Origin: Gemmatimonadota bacterium
GTDB taxonomy: Bacteria; Latescibacterota; UBA2968; UBA8231
DNA length: 15,230 nucleotides
Assembly (NCBI GenBank): GCA_026706505.1
Contig: JAPOYQ010000688.1
Location: 1 to 15,230, forward strand
Reading direction: 5' to 3'
Below the pieces are notes generated by a model that did not search any database, was not told the DNA's origin, and worked only from the letters and a program-made list of their open reading frames with translations. Positions 7,631 to 14,732 of the stretch are shown piece after piece. The translations under genes were made by a program, and so were the position numbers. Every line of letters begins with the position of its first letter. Position 1 is the first letter of the stretch.

Positions 7631-7780
7631 AGTCTATCCTCGTTTGTTTTGGTTGCGCCTTGCCGCAATTAACATCCGTCTCAATGTACCATTTAGTCAG
7701 ATTTTCGCACTAGGGTTCAGGAGGCCACTTCAGCACCTTTTCCCGGACGGCGTGCGCCTACTTCTCGCTTTAATGGTGCC
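7631..7780. other. Intergenic gap upstream of the cas operon, no clear promoter
   Basis: This 150-base gap separates the VOC gene from csb1, both on the minus strand, and should hold the cas operon promoter. On the minus strand I see only weak candidates, such as a TACATT box around 7675-7680, with no good -35 at proper distance. There is no strong hairpin with a T-run to terminate the VOC transcript. There is no CRISPR repeat here. A GAGG ribosome site sits close to csb1. Confidence 0.4.
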
Positions 7781-8290
7781 TTATTCACCCTCCTCATGCC
7801 CTTCCTCACCCTCCTCATGCCCTTCCTCGCTAGGCGACCCCCCAATCCGCAGAACATGCCCATCCAAGTCCTCAACTAGCATTTCCCGCGCCCCCCAAGG
7901 CTGATCGACGGGCTCCTGATTTATAACCGCCCCCGCGGCCACGTATTCCTCGTGCAGCTTGTCAACATCGCCGACATTGTAGTAGATCCACACCGGCCGG
8001 GCACCCTGCGAATTCTCGGCGAGAAAGACGTGTACCTCGCCATTGGATATGGAGGCAAAGGTCTTGTCCTCCTCCTCGGCGGGCCAGTCCCAGTCCTTGT
8101 TGAAACCGAGCACCGAGGTGTAGTGCTCAATGCTCGCCTCGACGCTTGCGACGTTCAGGATCGGCGTCATCGCGGTAAACGCCGTGGGCCCGTGACCATT
8201 GTCGTGCTCCTCATGGGCACCGGCTATTGAGCTAACGCCGACGGCGATTCCTGCAACTACTACTACTGCGACAATTCTGCGACCTCTCAC
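7781..8290 (-). CDS. Exported glyoxalase/VOC-fold protein with His/Glu-rich ends
   Basis: A 169-residue protein of the vicinal oxygen chelate superfamily. The VOC fold is seen in ILNVASVEASIEHYTSVLGFNKDWDW, split here as ILNVASVEASIEHYTSVLGF followed by NKDWDW, and in WIYYNVGDVDKLHEEY and MLVEDLDGHVLRIGG, the usual second-half 'D.DGN/H.l.l' strand. Unusually it starts with a hydrophobic signal peptide (RRIVAVVVVAGIAVGVSSIAG, residues 4-24) ending AGA before HEEHDNGHG, so it is probably periplasmic. The C terminus is GHEEGEEGHEEGE, a duplicated His/Glu tail. Substrate is unknown; lyase, dioxygenase or binding roles all occur in this fold. The start is GTG at 8290 with an excellent AGGAGG upstream, and the gene has a near-consensus promoter (8333-8361). 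It is transcribed away from the sulfatase. Confidence 0.82.
   Translation of the reverse strand: MRGRRIVAVVVVAGIAVGVSSIAGAHEEHDNGHGPTAFTAMTPILNVASVEASIEHYTSVLGFNKDWDWPAEEEDKTFASISNGEVHVFLAENSQGARPVWIYYNVGDVDKLHEEYVAAGAVINQEPVDQPWGAREMLVEDLDGHVLRIGGSPSEEGHEEGEEGHEEGE
7787..7828. repeat. Tandem 21-base duplication in the VOC gene
   Basis: Two identical adjacent 21-base units, 7787-7807 and 7808-7828, both beginning ACCCTCCTCATG on the plus strand. Being a multiple of three, the duplication keeps frame and produces the repeated GHEEGE tail of the VOC protein. Perfect identity suggests a recent slippage event and likely length variation between strains. Confidence 0.9.
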
Positions 8291-8332
8291 GATTTTCCTC
8301 CTGTGGGTGTGAGTTCAATTCGGTAGAATTCG

Positions 8333-8361
8333 ATTGTACCGCGTGTGTTGAACCCGGTCAA
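8333..8361 (-). promoter_or_regulatory. Sigma70-like promoter for the VOC gene
   Basis: On the minus strand the -35 box TTGACC (8356-8361) and the -10 box TACAAT (8333-8338) are separated by 17 bases. Each differs from consensus by one base. The gene's GTG start lies 43 bases beyond the -10 box, behind AGGAGG. Confidence 0.68.
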
Positions 8362-8363
8362 TG

Positions 8364-8393
8364 TTGACAGCCGCCCCCCGACGCGAAGATATT
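8364..8393 (+). promoter_or_regulatory. Sigma70-like promoter for the sulfatase operon
   Basis: A perfect TTGACA (8364-8369) is followed after 18 bases by GATATT (8388-8393), a weaker -10 box. The -35 lies two bases from the divergent -35 of the VOC gene, making the dyad GTCAA-TG-TTGAC at 8357-8368. The promoter lies after the ATG at 8345, which supports the later GTG start of the sulfatase. Confidence 0.55.
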
Positions 8394-8425
8394 GGAGGCT
8401 GCTCATCTCAGCTAGGAGACGCGCA

Positions 8426-9763
8426 GTGTCCAACAAAAAGCCGAATGTAGTCCTCGTCTTCGCCGACCAATGGCGCGCCCAAGCCTTCGGGTACGCCGGC
8501 GACCCCAACGTACAAACCCCCAATTTGGATGCGCTAGCGCGCCGCAGCGTCAACTGCACCCACGCGGTGTCTGGCTGCTCGGTGTGCTCGCCGGCGCGAG
8601 CCTCACTCCTGACCGGTCAATACCCCCTCACGCACGGCGTCTTCGTCAACGATGTAGGACTGGGCCAAGACGCCACCAGCCTCGCACAGGCTTTCAGCGC
8701 AGGCGGCTACGACACAGCCTATATCGGCAAATGGCACGTAAATGGCCGCGGCCGCTCCAGCTATATCCCGCCCGAGCGGCGACAGGGCTTCGAGTACTGG
8801 AAGGTGCTCGAATGCACCCACGACTACAATCATTCCGCGTACTATGCCGGCGACTCGGACGAGCAACTCGTATGGGAGGGCTACGACGCCTTGGCCCAGA
8901 CCCGCGACGCCCAAGCGTACCTGCGAGGTCGCGGAGACAAACCCTTTTTACTAGTCCTATCGTGGGGGCCGCCGCACGCCCCCTATCACACGGCCCCGAA
9001 AGCGTACCAAGCCCTGTACGATCCAGCCGCTATCGCCCTGCGTCCCAACGTGCCACCTGACTGGGCCGAAAACGCGCGACAGTGGCTCGCCGGGTACTAC
9101 GCCCATTGCACGGCCTTGGACGACTGCGTCGGCATGTTGCTCCAGACCTTGCAGGAGGAGGGGCTGGAGCAAGATACTATCTTTCTGTTCTTCTCAGACC
9201 ACGGCGACATGCTTGGCTCGCAGGGCATGGATAAAAAACAAAAGCCCTTTGAAGAATCCATTCGCGTACCGTTCCTGCTGCGCTATCCGGGGATGGACAC
9301 CGCCGAGCTCGACGCGCTGATCGACCTGCCGGACATCATGCCGACCCTGCTGGGCCTGTGCGGCCTACCGATTCCTGTCACCGTGGAGGGAATCGACTTT
9401 TCCGAGTACCTACAAGGCGGCCCAGATCCCTCGGACGGTGCCGCGCTCTTGCAGTGTCCCCATCCCTTTGGGCAGTGGTGGACCGGCGTCGGCGGCCGAT
9501 CCTACCGGGGCCTGCGCACCCGCTGCCACACGTACGTGCGCGCCCTAGAAGGGCCGTGGCTGCTCTACGACAACGAGGCCGATCCCTTCCAACAGGACAA
9601 CCTCGTCGGCCAACCCGGCCAGCAGGATTTGCTCGACGAATTAGACGCGGTCCTCACGCACCGCCTCGCCGCAGCCGACGACCCCTTCCTCCCCGGCCCA
9701 GCCTATCTCGAACGCTGGGGGTACCAAGTAGATGCACGAGGCACCGTGCCTTATACTAATTGA
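8426..9763 (+). CDS. Sulfatase (FGly-dependent, alkaline phosphatase superfamily)
   Basis: Hydrolyses a sulfate ester; the substrate cannot be read from the sequence, but sulfated polysaccharides or small sulfate esters are typical. Counting from the GTG at 8426 the protein is 445 residues. The sulfatase signature CSPARASLLTG has the cysteine converted to formylglycine at residue 54 and the arginine at 58. Metal ligands are D14-Q15 in VVLVFADQ, and D258-H259 in FFSDHGDMLG. KWHVNG and GPPHAPYH add further family motifs. No signal peptide is visible, so it may be cytoplasmic. The GTG is preceded by TAGGAG seven bases upstream and by a promoter at 8364-8393; the longer ATG version at 8345 is rejected because it would begin upstream of that promoter. 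The stop overlaps the TTG start option of the next gene, so the two are co-transcribed. Confidence 0.92.
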   Translation: MSNKKPNVVLVFADQWRAQAFGYAGDPNVQTPNLDALARRSVNCTHAVSGCSVCSPARASLLTGQYPLTHGVFVNDVGLGQDATSLAQAFSAGGYDTAYIGKWHVNGRGRSSYIPPERRQGFEYWKVLECTHDYNHSAYYAGDSDEQLVWEGYDALAQTRDAQAYLRGRGDKPFLLVLSWGPPHAPYHTAPKAYQALYDPAAIALRPNVPPDWAENARQWLAGYYAHCTALDDCVGMLLQTLQEEGLEQDTIFLFFSDHGDMLGSQGMDKKQKPFEESIRVPFLLRYPGMDTAELDALIDLPDIMPTLLGLCGLPIPVTVEGIDFSEYLQGGPDPSDGAALLQCPHPFGQWWTGVGGRSYRGLRTRCHTYVRALEGPWLLYDNEADPFQQDNLVGQPGQQDLLDELDAVLTHRLAAADDPFLPGPAYLERWGYQVDARGTVPYTN

Positions 9764-9765
9764 AC

Positions 9766-10800
9766 ATGTCCCCATCCTTCCTCTACTCATCCTTCGCGGC
9801 CTCAGCCCTCTTCTTAGCGGCCTGCTCGTCCTCGCCCAGCGACTCACCTTCGGCAGCTTGCGGCGACGGGCAGGTGCTTCAAGTCGGGTTCTACGCCTTT
9901 TTCTCGCCAGTCAGTTACAGTGCAGACCCAACTCCGAGCACGGCCGGGTTCGACGAACATCTCGGGTACGAAGCAGATTTGCTGACCGCCCTAGCGGCTA
10001 TGGACGGCGCGGGATTGTCCTTTGCACGCCGCGGCATAGCCGACTGGTCCGATATATGGCTCCAAGCGGCCGGGCCGGACTACGACCTGGTCGGCGGCGG
10101 CATCACCATCCTCGACTCCCGCACCCGCAATGCGGCCGGCGAGCACGTAGTGACCTTTACCTCCGGGCACATCGCCTTCCGCCAATCGCTGCTGGTTAGG
10201 GCTGCCGATGCCGAGCGCTTTGCCAGCCACAGCGACCTGACGAGCGAAGATCGGGTGGGCGTGTTGCGGCTGACCACCGGCGAGTTCCGCCTGCTGGAGC
10301 TGACCGGCTTCGTCGATGCCCAAGGCGCACTCATCGCGGATACGCGCATTGAAACGCCCGAGGGTGAGGTCGTCGCCGTCGTCACGGCCTCGCACACCAT
10401 CACCCCAGCCGGCGCATCGGACCATCTCGCTGGCCGGACGCGGCTGGTGCCGCCCACAGCCGACATGCCGCAAGTGATCTACCTCAACGGGCAAGAAGGG
10501 CAAGAAGCCAGCGAGTTAGACCTGCTCAACGCCCTCCGGGCCGGCACCATCGACGCCATCGCCCGCGGCGAAATCGGCAACCGCGACGCCAGCGTCGCTT
10601 CCGACGGCGAGTTTGTCGTCGCGGCCCTCGACGCGGCCACCGAGTTAGGGGGATTCGCGCTTGCCGTGGAGGACGCCGACCTAGCGGCCTGCATCGACGA
10701 CAAGATCAACTATCTGACCGATGGCCAGCGCATTGGCTACGGAGAGTGGCGCGCCAATCCAGCGATCTTCGCGGAGCGCGCCCAACAGTGGAATCCCTAA
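9766..10800 (+). CDS. Substrate-binding lipoprotein, solute-binding family 3-like
   Basis: A 344-residue exported lipoprotein. Residues 1-20 are a type II signal ending in the lipobox FLAAC (lipid-bearing Cys20), followed by a Ser-rich linker. The rest resembles family 3 periplasmic binding proteins: LQVGFYAFFSPVSY at the first strand, LGYEADLLTALAAM, ADWSDIWLQ, DYDLVGGGITILDSRTRN, and VTFTSGHIAFRQSLLVR. Such proteins bind amino acids or other small polar ligands for ABC uptake or as sensors. No ABC permease or ATPase is next to it. The ATG at 9766 is three bases after the sulfatase stop; a TTG at 9760 in the same frame overlaps that stop. No strong ribosome site is visible, which fits translational coupling. 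Ligand unknown. Confidence 0.78.
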   Translation: MSPSFLYSSFAASALFLAACSSSPSDSPSAACGDGQVLQVGFYAFFSPVSYSADPTPSTAGFDEHLGYEADLLTALAAMDGAGLSFARRGIADWSDIWLQAAGPDYDLVGGGITILDSRTRNAAGEHVVTFTSGHIAFRQSLLVRAADAERFASHSDLTSEDRVGVLRLTTGEFRLLELTGFVDAQGALIADTRIETPEGEVVAVVTASHTITPAGASDHLAGRTRLVPPTADMPQVIYLNGQEGQEASELDLLNALRAGTIDAIARGEIGNRDASVASDGEFVVAALDAATELGGFALAVEDADLAACIDDKINYLTDGQRIGYGEWRANPAIFAERAQQWNP

Positions 10801-10815
10801 ACAAAGGAGCACGAC

Positions 10816-11802
10816 ATGTATAAAGCTGGAGTCATTGGTTGCCGCGGCATTGGCGTGGCCCACGCCACCGGGATTGTCGGGTCGGACCGCGCCAGTCTCG
10901 TGGCGGCTTGCGACCTCGACGAAGAAACCCTCCGCGAGTTCGAGCAACGCTGGCCGGACGAAAACCTCACTCTGTACCGCGACCACCGCGAAATGCTCGC
11001 CCGCGAATCGCTGGACATCGTCACCGTCGCCACCTCTGATCACCGCCACGCCGACTTAGTCGTCGATGCAGCCAACGCCGGGGCCAAGGGCATCTTCTGC
11101 GAAAAGCCGCTGGCCACCAGTCTAGCGGACGCCGACCGCATGATCGCCGCTTGCGACGCCAACAACACCACCCTGTCGGTCGATCACACCCGGCGCTTCA
11201 TCCCCCTGTGGCGGCACGCCAAAGAAGAGATCGTCGATCAAGGCGTCATCGGCCCGGTGCAATACGTCATCGGCACGCTCTCCGGCCCGCGCGCCATGCT
11301 CTTCCGCAACGGCACCCACACCCTCGACGCTATCTGCTACTACGCGGGCGAGCAGCCGCAGTGGGTGGTGGCTGAGCTGGAGGAAGGGTACGAGGACTAC
11401 GCCGAGTACCGCGGCGACGGCGGCCACGTGCCAGCCACTGAGCCGGGGGCCAACGGGTACATCCACTTTTCTGGGGGAGTGCGGGGCTTCTACATCGGCG
11501 GCTCGAAAACCACGCCAAATCCCAAGCAGCAACTCGAAGTGGTCGGCACCACCGGGCGACTAGTTATGGTCAGCGACGGCGGCACCCTGTATCGCGGCGA
11601 AGAGCCAGAGCCCCTCGCACCGCCGACTTGGCCGGTCGAGGGCATTCCCGCCGGCATCCACGAGCTGATCGCAGCCATGGACCAAGGCGTCGAGTCAGTG
11701 TCGCCGGGCCGAGCCGGACACACCGTAGTAGAACTGATTATCGGGTTTTTAGAATCGCAAAAGCAGGGCAACGTGCCGGTGCCCATCCCAGTGCCGAGAT
11801 AA
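10816..11802 (+). CDS. Gfo/Idh/MocA family NAD(P)-dependent oxidoreductase
   Basis: A 328-residue oxidoreductase of the Gfo/Idh/MocA family, which mostly oxidises or reduces sugars, inositols and related polyols. The N-terminal Rossmann fold is seen in YKAGVIGCRGIGVAHATGI, a nucleotide-binding turn slightly unlike the usual GxGxxG, followed by ACDLDEE. The family motif EKPLA is at 96-100, with DHTRRF at 123-128 and GTHTLDAICYYAG further on. AAAGGAG lies just upstream of the ATG. It is 15 bases after the lipoprotein gene and is the last gene before a terminator, so sulfatase, binding protein and oxidoreductase probably serve one catabolic pathway. The substrate is not known; a sugar released by desulfation would make sense but is inference. 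Confidence 0.9.
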   Translation: MYKAGVIGCRGIGVAHATGIVGSDRASLVAACDLDEETLREFEQRWPDENLTLYRDHREMLARESLDIVTVATSDHRHADLVVDAANAGAKGIFCEKPLATSLADADRMIAACDANNTTLSVDHTRRFIPLWRHAKEEIVDQGVIGPVQYVIGTLSGPRAMLFRNGTHTLDAICYYAGEQPQWVVAELEEGYEDYAEYRGDGGHVPATEPGANGYIHFSGGVRGFYIGGSKTTPNPKQQLEVVGTTGRLVMVSDGGTLYRGEEPEPLAPPTWPVEGIPAGIHELIAAMDQGVESVSPGRAGHTVVELIIGFLESQKQGNVPVPIPVPR

Positions 11803-11817
11803 TAACCAATGCCGTAG

Positions 11818-11846
11818 GGGCGTCCCTCGTGGACGCCCTTTTTTTT
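11818..11846 (+). terminator. Intrinsic terminator after the sulfatase operon
   Basis: GGGCGTCC (11818-11825), loop CTCGT, GGACGCCC (11831-11838), then eight T. The eight-pair GC-rich stem is perfect. The T-run extends into the stop codon of the convergent Rieske gene. With the bases before it (GTAGG), it resembles a dispersed intergenic repeat seen in several uncultured lineages. Confidence 0.9.
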
Positions 11847-12210
11847 AATCCATCTCCACGAGCACCCGACCGTCCTCCACGCGCACCGGATAAGTCCGCA
11901 CCCGCACCTTCTCAGGCTCGCACAGCGAGCGGCCCGTGCGCACGTCGTATTCCCAGCCGTGCCACGGGCAACTCAGGATCTCGCCCGCGCGGCCCAAGAC
12001 AATCTCGTCCCCCGGGTGCCGCGCCAGCGCCGTGCCCCCAACCCTGCCGTCCGACAGACGCGCCCCTTGATGTGGACAAACATCGCGCAGCGCGTACCAA
12101 GCATCCCCCTGCCGAACGATGGCCAAGCCTCGACCCTCAACCTCGACCCGGCGGACCTCACCATCGGCAAAGGCAGCGACCGGCCCTACGTCAACGCGCC
12201 GAGAAGCCAT
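11845..12210 (-). CDS. Rieske [2Fe-2S] ferredoxin-like protein
   Basis: A 121-residue single-domain Rieske protein, probably an electron carrier for an oxygenase or similar enzyme. The cluster ligands are C45 and H47 in CPHQG, and C81 and H84 in CPWHGWEYD, the normal CxH and CxxH pair. The fold begins at [23 protein letters not shown], here cited only by its parts VAAFADGEV and GLAIVR. No membrane segment is seen, so it is a soluble type. The ATG at 12210 has CGAGG eight bases upstream and overlaps the end of the amidohydrolase by 20 bases, so the two are co-translated. An upstream in-frame ATG at 12294 is rejected because it would lie deep in the neighbouring gene. Confidence 0.9.
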   Translation of the reverse strand: MASRRVDVGPVAAFADGEVRRVEVEGRGLAIVRQGDAWYALRDVCPHQGARLSDGRVGGTALARHPGDEIVLGRAGEILSCPWHGWEYDVRTGRSLCEPEKVRVRTYPVRVEDGRVLVEMD

Positions 12211-13186
12211 AAAATGCCTCGGCATTATCGACCATGATCCCCCGGCGCATCGCGCCGTCAATCGCTGGCGGCAGGGCGCGGGCTGGCGAGTCAAAGTCCC
12301 AATGCGGATAATCCGTGGCGAACATCAAGAAATCCTCACAGCCGATCATGTCGATGATCTGCAACAAGTGCTGGGAGTCGTCTGGCTCTTCCATAGGTTG
12401 GGTTGTGGCGCGGCAGTGCTCGCGGATGTATTCGCTAGGCCGCTTCTCCAGCCACGGCACCTCGCTGCGCAAACCCCGGTAGTTCTTATCCAGCCGCCAC
12501 ATTAGCCCGGGCAACCACGCAAATCCCCCCTCGACAAGCGCGACGCGCAGCTCTGGGAACTCGCAGAACACCCCTTCGCAAACAAGGCTAATGACCTGCG
12601 CCTCAAAGGCTTGCGACATGGCCGTGTGATCTTCGATGTAATAGGAAGGCCAGCCGCAGGCCGTGATGGGTTGGCCGCTGCCACCAAAGTGGATTCCCAC
12701 TGGCAGACCGACCTCGCAGGCCGCGGCAAAAATCGGTCGGAACTGCCGCTTGCCATACGGCGCGCTCGACCGCACCAACAGCAGCACCTGCACAAAGCGC
12801 GGATCAGCCGCGGCCCGCTTGATTTCCGCGGCCGCGGCCGCCGGGTCGTTGGCATTGACCACAATCGAGCCGCGCCAGCGCGGATCGTGGTCGAGCCAAA
12901 CGTGCGCGGTCCACTCGTTGACCGCGCGCATCAGCGCGTTGGCAAAGTCGAGGTTGTGCACAGACGTCATGCCGTAGAGCGGATTGAGCACGGCTATGTC
13001 AATGTCCCAAGCGTCGAGCAACTGGGTGCGGGCAAAATCCGGATCGCCGCCCGGCCTTAAGCCCGACGGCGGCCAAGCATCGCGCCGCGCAGCTTGCGCG
13101 AAACCCTTGGGATAGGTTGGCCCGGGCGGACCGCTAAACCCGGATTGCCGCACGTACGCCTGCCAGCGCGCCGACAAATAGGGCAT
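12191..13186 (-). CDS. Amidohydrolase family protein (ACMSD-like), N terminus lost by frameshift
   Basis: A metal-dependent hydrolase or decarboxylase of the amidohydrolase-2 group (TIM barrel). The visible open frame has 331 residues, with [29 protein letters not shown] (histidine ligand), [20 protein letters not shown], and [11 protein letters not shown] (aspartate ligand). The nominal ATG at 13186 is internal: the same frame continues upstream as [16 protein letters not shown], which contains the first metal motif DxH. No standard start exists in that frame, while an ATG at 13259 reads MSQTEYL in another frame. Removing one T from the four-T run (13237-13240 as A on the plus strand) joins both into an entire gene of about 355 residues. 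The partner Rieske gene overlaps its end, suggesting a shared pathway. Substrate unknown. Confidence 0.85.
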   Translation of the reverse strand: MPYLSARWQAYVRQSGFSGPPGPTYPKGFAQAARRDAWPPSGLRPGGDPDFARTQLLDAWDIDIAVLNPLYGMTSVHNLDFANALMRAVNEWTAHVWLDHDPRWRGSIVVNANDPAAAAAEIKRAAADPRFVQVLLLVRSSAPYGKRQFRPIFAAACEVGLPVGIHFGGSGQPITACGWPSYYIEDHTAMSQAFEAQVISLVCEGVFCEFPELRVALVEGGFAWLPGLMWRLDKNYRGLRSEVPWLEKRPSEYIREHCRATTQPMEEPDDSQHLLQIIDMIGCEDFLMFATDYPHWDFDSPARALPPAIDGAMRRGIMVDNAEAFYGFSAR

Positions 13187-13259
13187 GAGATCATCTATGG
13201 AGTTCGGATAGTTGTGAATGTCGCAGTCGATCAGCGAAAAGGTATTCAGTTTGGGACAT
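13187..13259 (-). other. Frameshifted N-terminal coding remnant of the amidohydrolase
   Basis: The region encodes MSQTEYL from the ATG at 13259 in one frame and [17 protein letters not shown] in the adjoining frame, leading straight into the amidohydrolase. The frame change falls at the A4 run 13237-13240. The D-I-H metal motif is encoded here, so a working enzyme would need this part. Confidence 0.7.
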
Positions 13260-13272
13260 GGTAGTAATTGGT

Positions 13273-13302
13273 GGTGAAGGGTGAAGGGTTTCTAGTTTCT
13301 AG
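13273..13302. repeat. Two adjacent tandem heptamer duplications
   Basis: GGTGAAG occurs twice at 13273-13286 and TTTCTAG twice at 13289-13302, followed by a TTCTAGAA palindrome at 13297-13304. This lies in the 134-base gap between the divergent amidohydrolase and aminotransferase genes. It could be slippage or the remnant of a small dispersed element. Confidence 0.6.
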
Positions 13303-13357
13303 AAGAATGGGTGCGAACATGGGCTGCGTCAACTCCTCATGCGCGAACAGAGCCAAT

Positions 13358-13385
13358 TTGTTCGCCAACCTCGTTTAGTTATAAT
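13358..13385 (+). promoter_or_regulatory. Promoter for the aminotransferase gene, possibly giving leaderless mRNA
   Basis: TTGTTC (13358-13363) and a perfect TATAAT (13380-13385) are spaced 16 bases apart. The ATG begins at 13394, only eight bases after the -10 box, so transcription would start at or near the first base of the coding sequence. No ribosome site fits in between. Confidence 0.6.
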
Positions 13386-13393
13386 ATCCCCCT

Positions 13394-14719
13394 ATGCCTA
13401 CATCACTTGCCGACCTCGAAGCGCGCTATCGCTGCGCCACTCCGCGCTCCCGCGCCCTTTTTGAGCAGGGCCGTTCCTATACGGCCGGTGCGGCCAAAGG
13501 CGCGTATTACTACCCACCCTATCCGCTCACCATGGCCCGCGGCGAGGGCTGCTACCTGTGGGATATCGACGGCCAGCGCTACGTCGATTGCGCCAACCAC
13601 CACACGGCCCAAGTCCTCGGGCACGGGCACGAGCGCGTGGAAGCGGCCGTGCGCGAGCAAATGCAAAAGGGCATTGCTTTGGGCGCGCCCACCGGCATTG
13701 AGAGCGAGATCGCCCGCGCAATGTGCGACCGGGTGGATGCGCTGGAGCGGATTCGCTTTGTCAACTCCGGGACCGAGGCCACGCTGCACGCGATTCGCTT
13801 GGCCCGGGGCTACACCAAGCGCGGCAAAATCGCCAAGTTCGAGGGCGGCTACCACGGCAGCCACGACGCCGTGGAAGTCAGCGTAGCTCCGCCTCTAGAC
13901 CAAGCCGGCCCCGCCGACGCGCCCATCGCAGTGTCAACAGCCGGCGGCATGTCCCCGTCAGCCGCGTCCGAAGCCGTCATCCTCCCCTACAGCGATCCAG
14001 AAGCCGTCGAACGGCTCGTCGCTGAGCACGCCGGCGAACTCGCCTGCGTCCTCTTCGACCCCAAGGCCGGCGTCCTAGACATCCAGCCGGATTTTGCCCG
14101 CGCCGTGCGCGACATCACCCGCCGCCACGGAGTCTTGCTCATCCTCGACGAAATCGTTGGGTTCCGCACAGCCACGGGCGGCTTGCAGGGCCTGTACGGC
14201 ATCGACCCGGACCTGAGTTGCTTTGGCAAGATCGTCGGCGGCGGCTTTCCGGTCGGGGCCTTTGGCGGCCGGGCCGACCTGATGGACCTGTTCGACAACT
14301 CGCAGCAATCCACCGGCCTTTTTCAGAGCGGCACCTTTAGCGCGCATCCCGTGGCCATGGCCGCCGGGCTAGCGACTCTGAGCGAGCTAACGCCGCAAAC
14401 CATCGACCATTTGAACGCACTCGGAACGCGCTTAAAGGACCAACTCAACGCGCTCTTTACCGATCGTGCAATCGCCGCCCAAGCGGTCTGCACGGGATCG
14501 GTCTTCAGCATCTACTTCGCCCGCGGCCCTATCGCCAACTACCGCGACCTCGCCGCCACCGACAAAACCCTCATTCAGCCGCTCTTTCTCTCGCTCATCG
14601 AACAGGGGTACTTCCTCGGCCCAGGGCTGGGCATGTGCGCGCTTTCTGCGCCCATGGACGCTGGGCACATCGACGGCTTGGTCGCCGCGGTGGGGAACGC
14701 GCTGGCGGAGATAGCCTAA
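13394..14719 (+). CDS. Class III PLP-dependent aminotransferase, glutamate-1-semialdehyde aminomutase-like
   Basis: A 441-residue class III aminotransferase. PLP-site features are SGTEA (125-129), GGYHGSHD (151-158), DE in LLILDEIVGFRT (D252 binds the PLP ring nitrogen), and the Schiff-base lysine K279 in CFGKIVGGGFPVGAFGG. QSGTFSAHPVAMAAG is the usual neighbouring-subunit motif. The closest general family is HemL-like, but the context (PhyH-like enzyme downstream, catabolic genes upstream) argues against a tetrapyrrole housekeeping role. It probably acts on an amino-acid-derived or amino-sugar-like compound. The start lies eight bases from a TATAAT box, without a ribosome site. If the start is instead internal, M47 is the next candidate, but the residues before it look like normal family N-terminal sequence. 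Confidence 0.9.
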   Translation: MPTSLADLEARYRCATPRSRALFEQGRSYTAGAAKGAYYYPPYPLTMARGEGCYLWDIDGQRYVDCANHHTAQVLGHGHERVEAAVREQMQKGIALGAPTGIESEIARAMCDRVDALERIRFVNSGTEATLHAIRLARGYTKRGKIAKFEGGYHGSHDAVEVSVAPPLDQAGPADAPIAVSTAGGMSPSAASEAVILPYSDPEAVERLVAEHAGELACVLFDPKAGVLDIQPDFARAVRDITRRHGVLLILDEIVGFRTATGGLQGLYGIDPDLSCFGKIVGGGFPVGAFGGRADLMDLFDNSQQSTGLFQSGTFSAHPVAMAAGLATLSELTPQTIDHLNALGTRLKDQLNALFTDRAIAAQAVCTGSVFSIYFARGPIANYRDLAATDKTLIQPLFLSLIEQGYFLGPGLGMCALSAPMDAGHIDGLVAAVGNALAEIA

Positions 14720-14732
14720 CAGGGAACAAACC

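Noticed and set aside
8345..8425. Longer N terminus for the sulfatase from the ATG at 8345
   Set aside because: It starts before the likely promoter, has no ribosome site and adds residues unlike sulfatase N termini; the GTG at 8426 has a good site.
13403..13864. Minus-strand 153-codon open frame opposite the aminotransferase
   Set aside because: Antisense shadow of a well-supported gene in GC-rich DNA.
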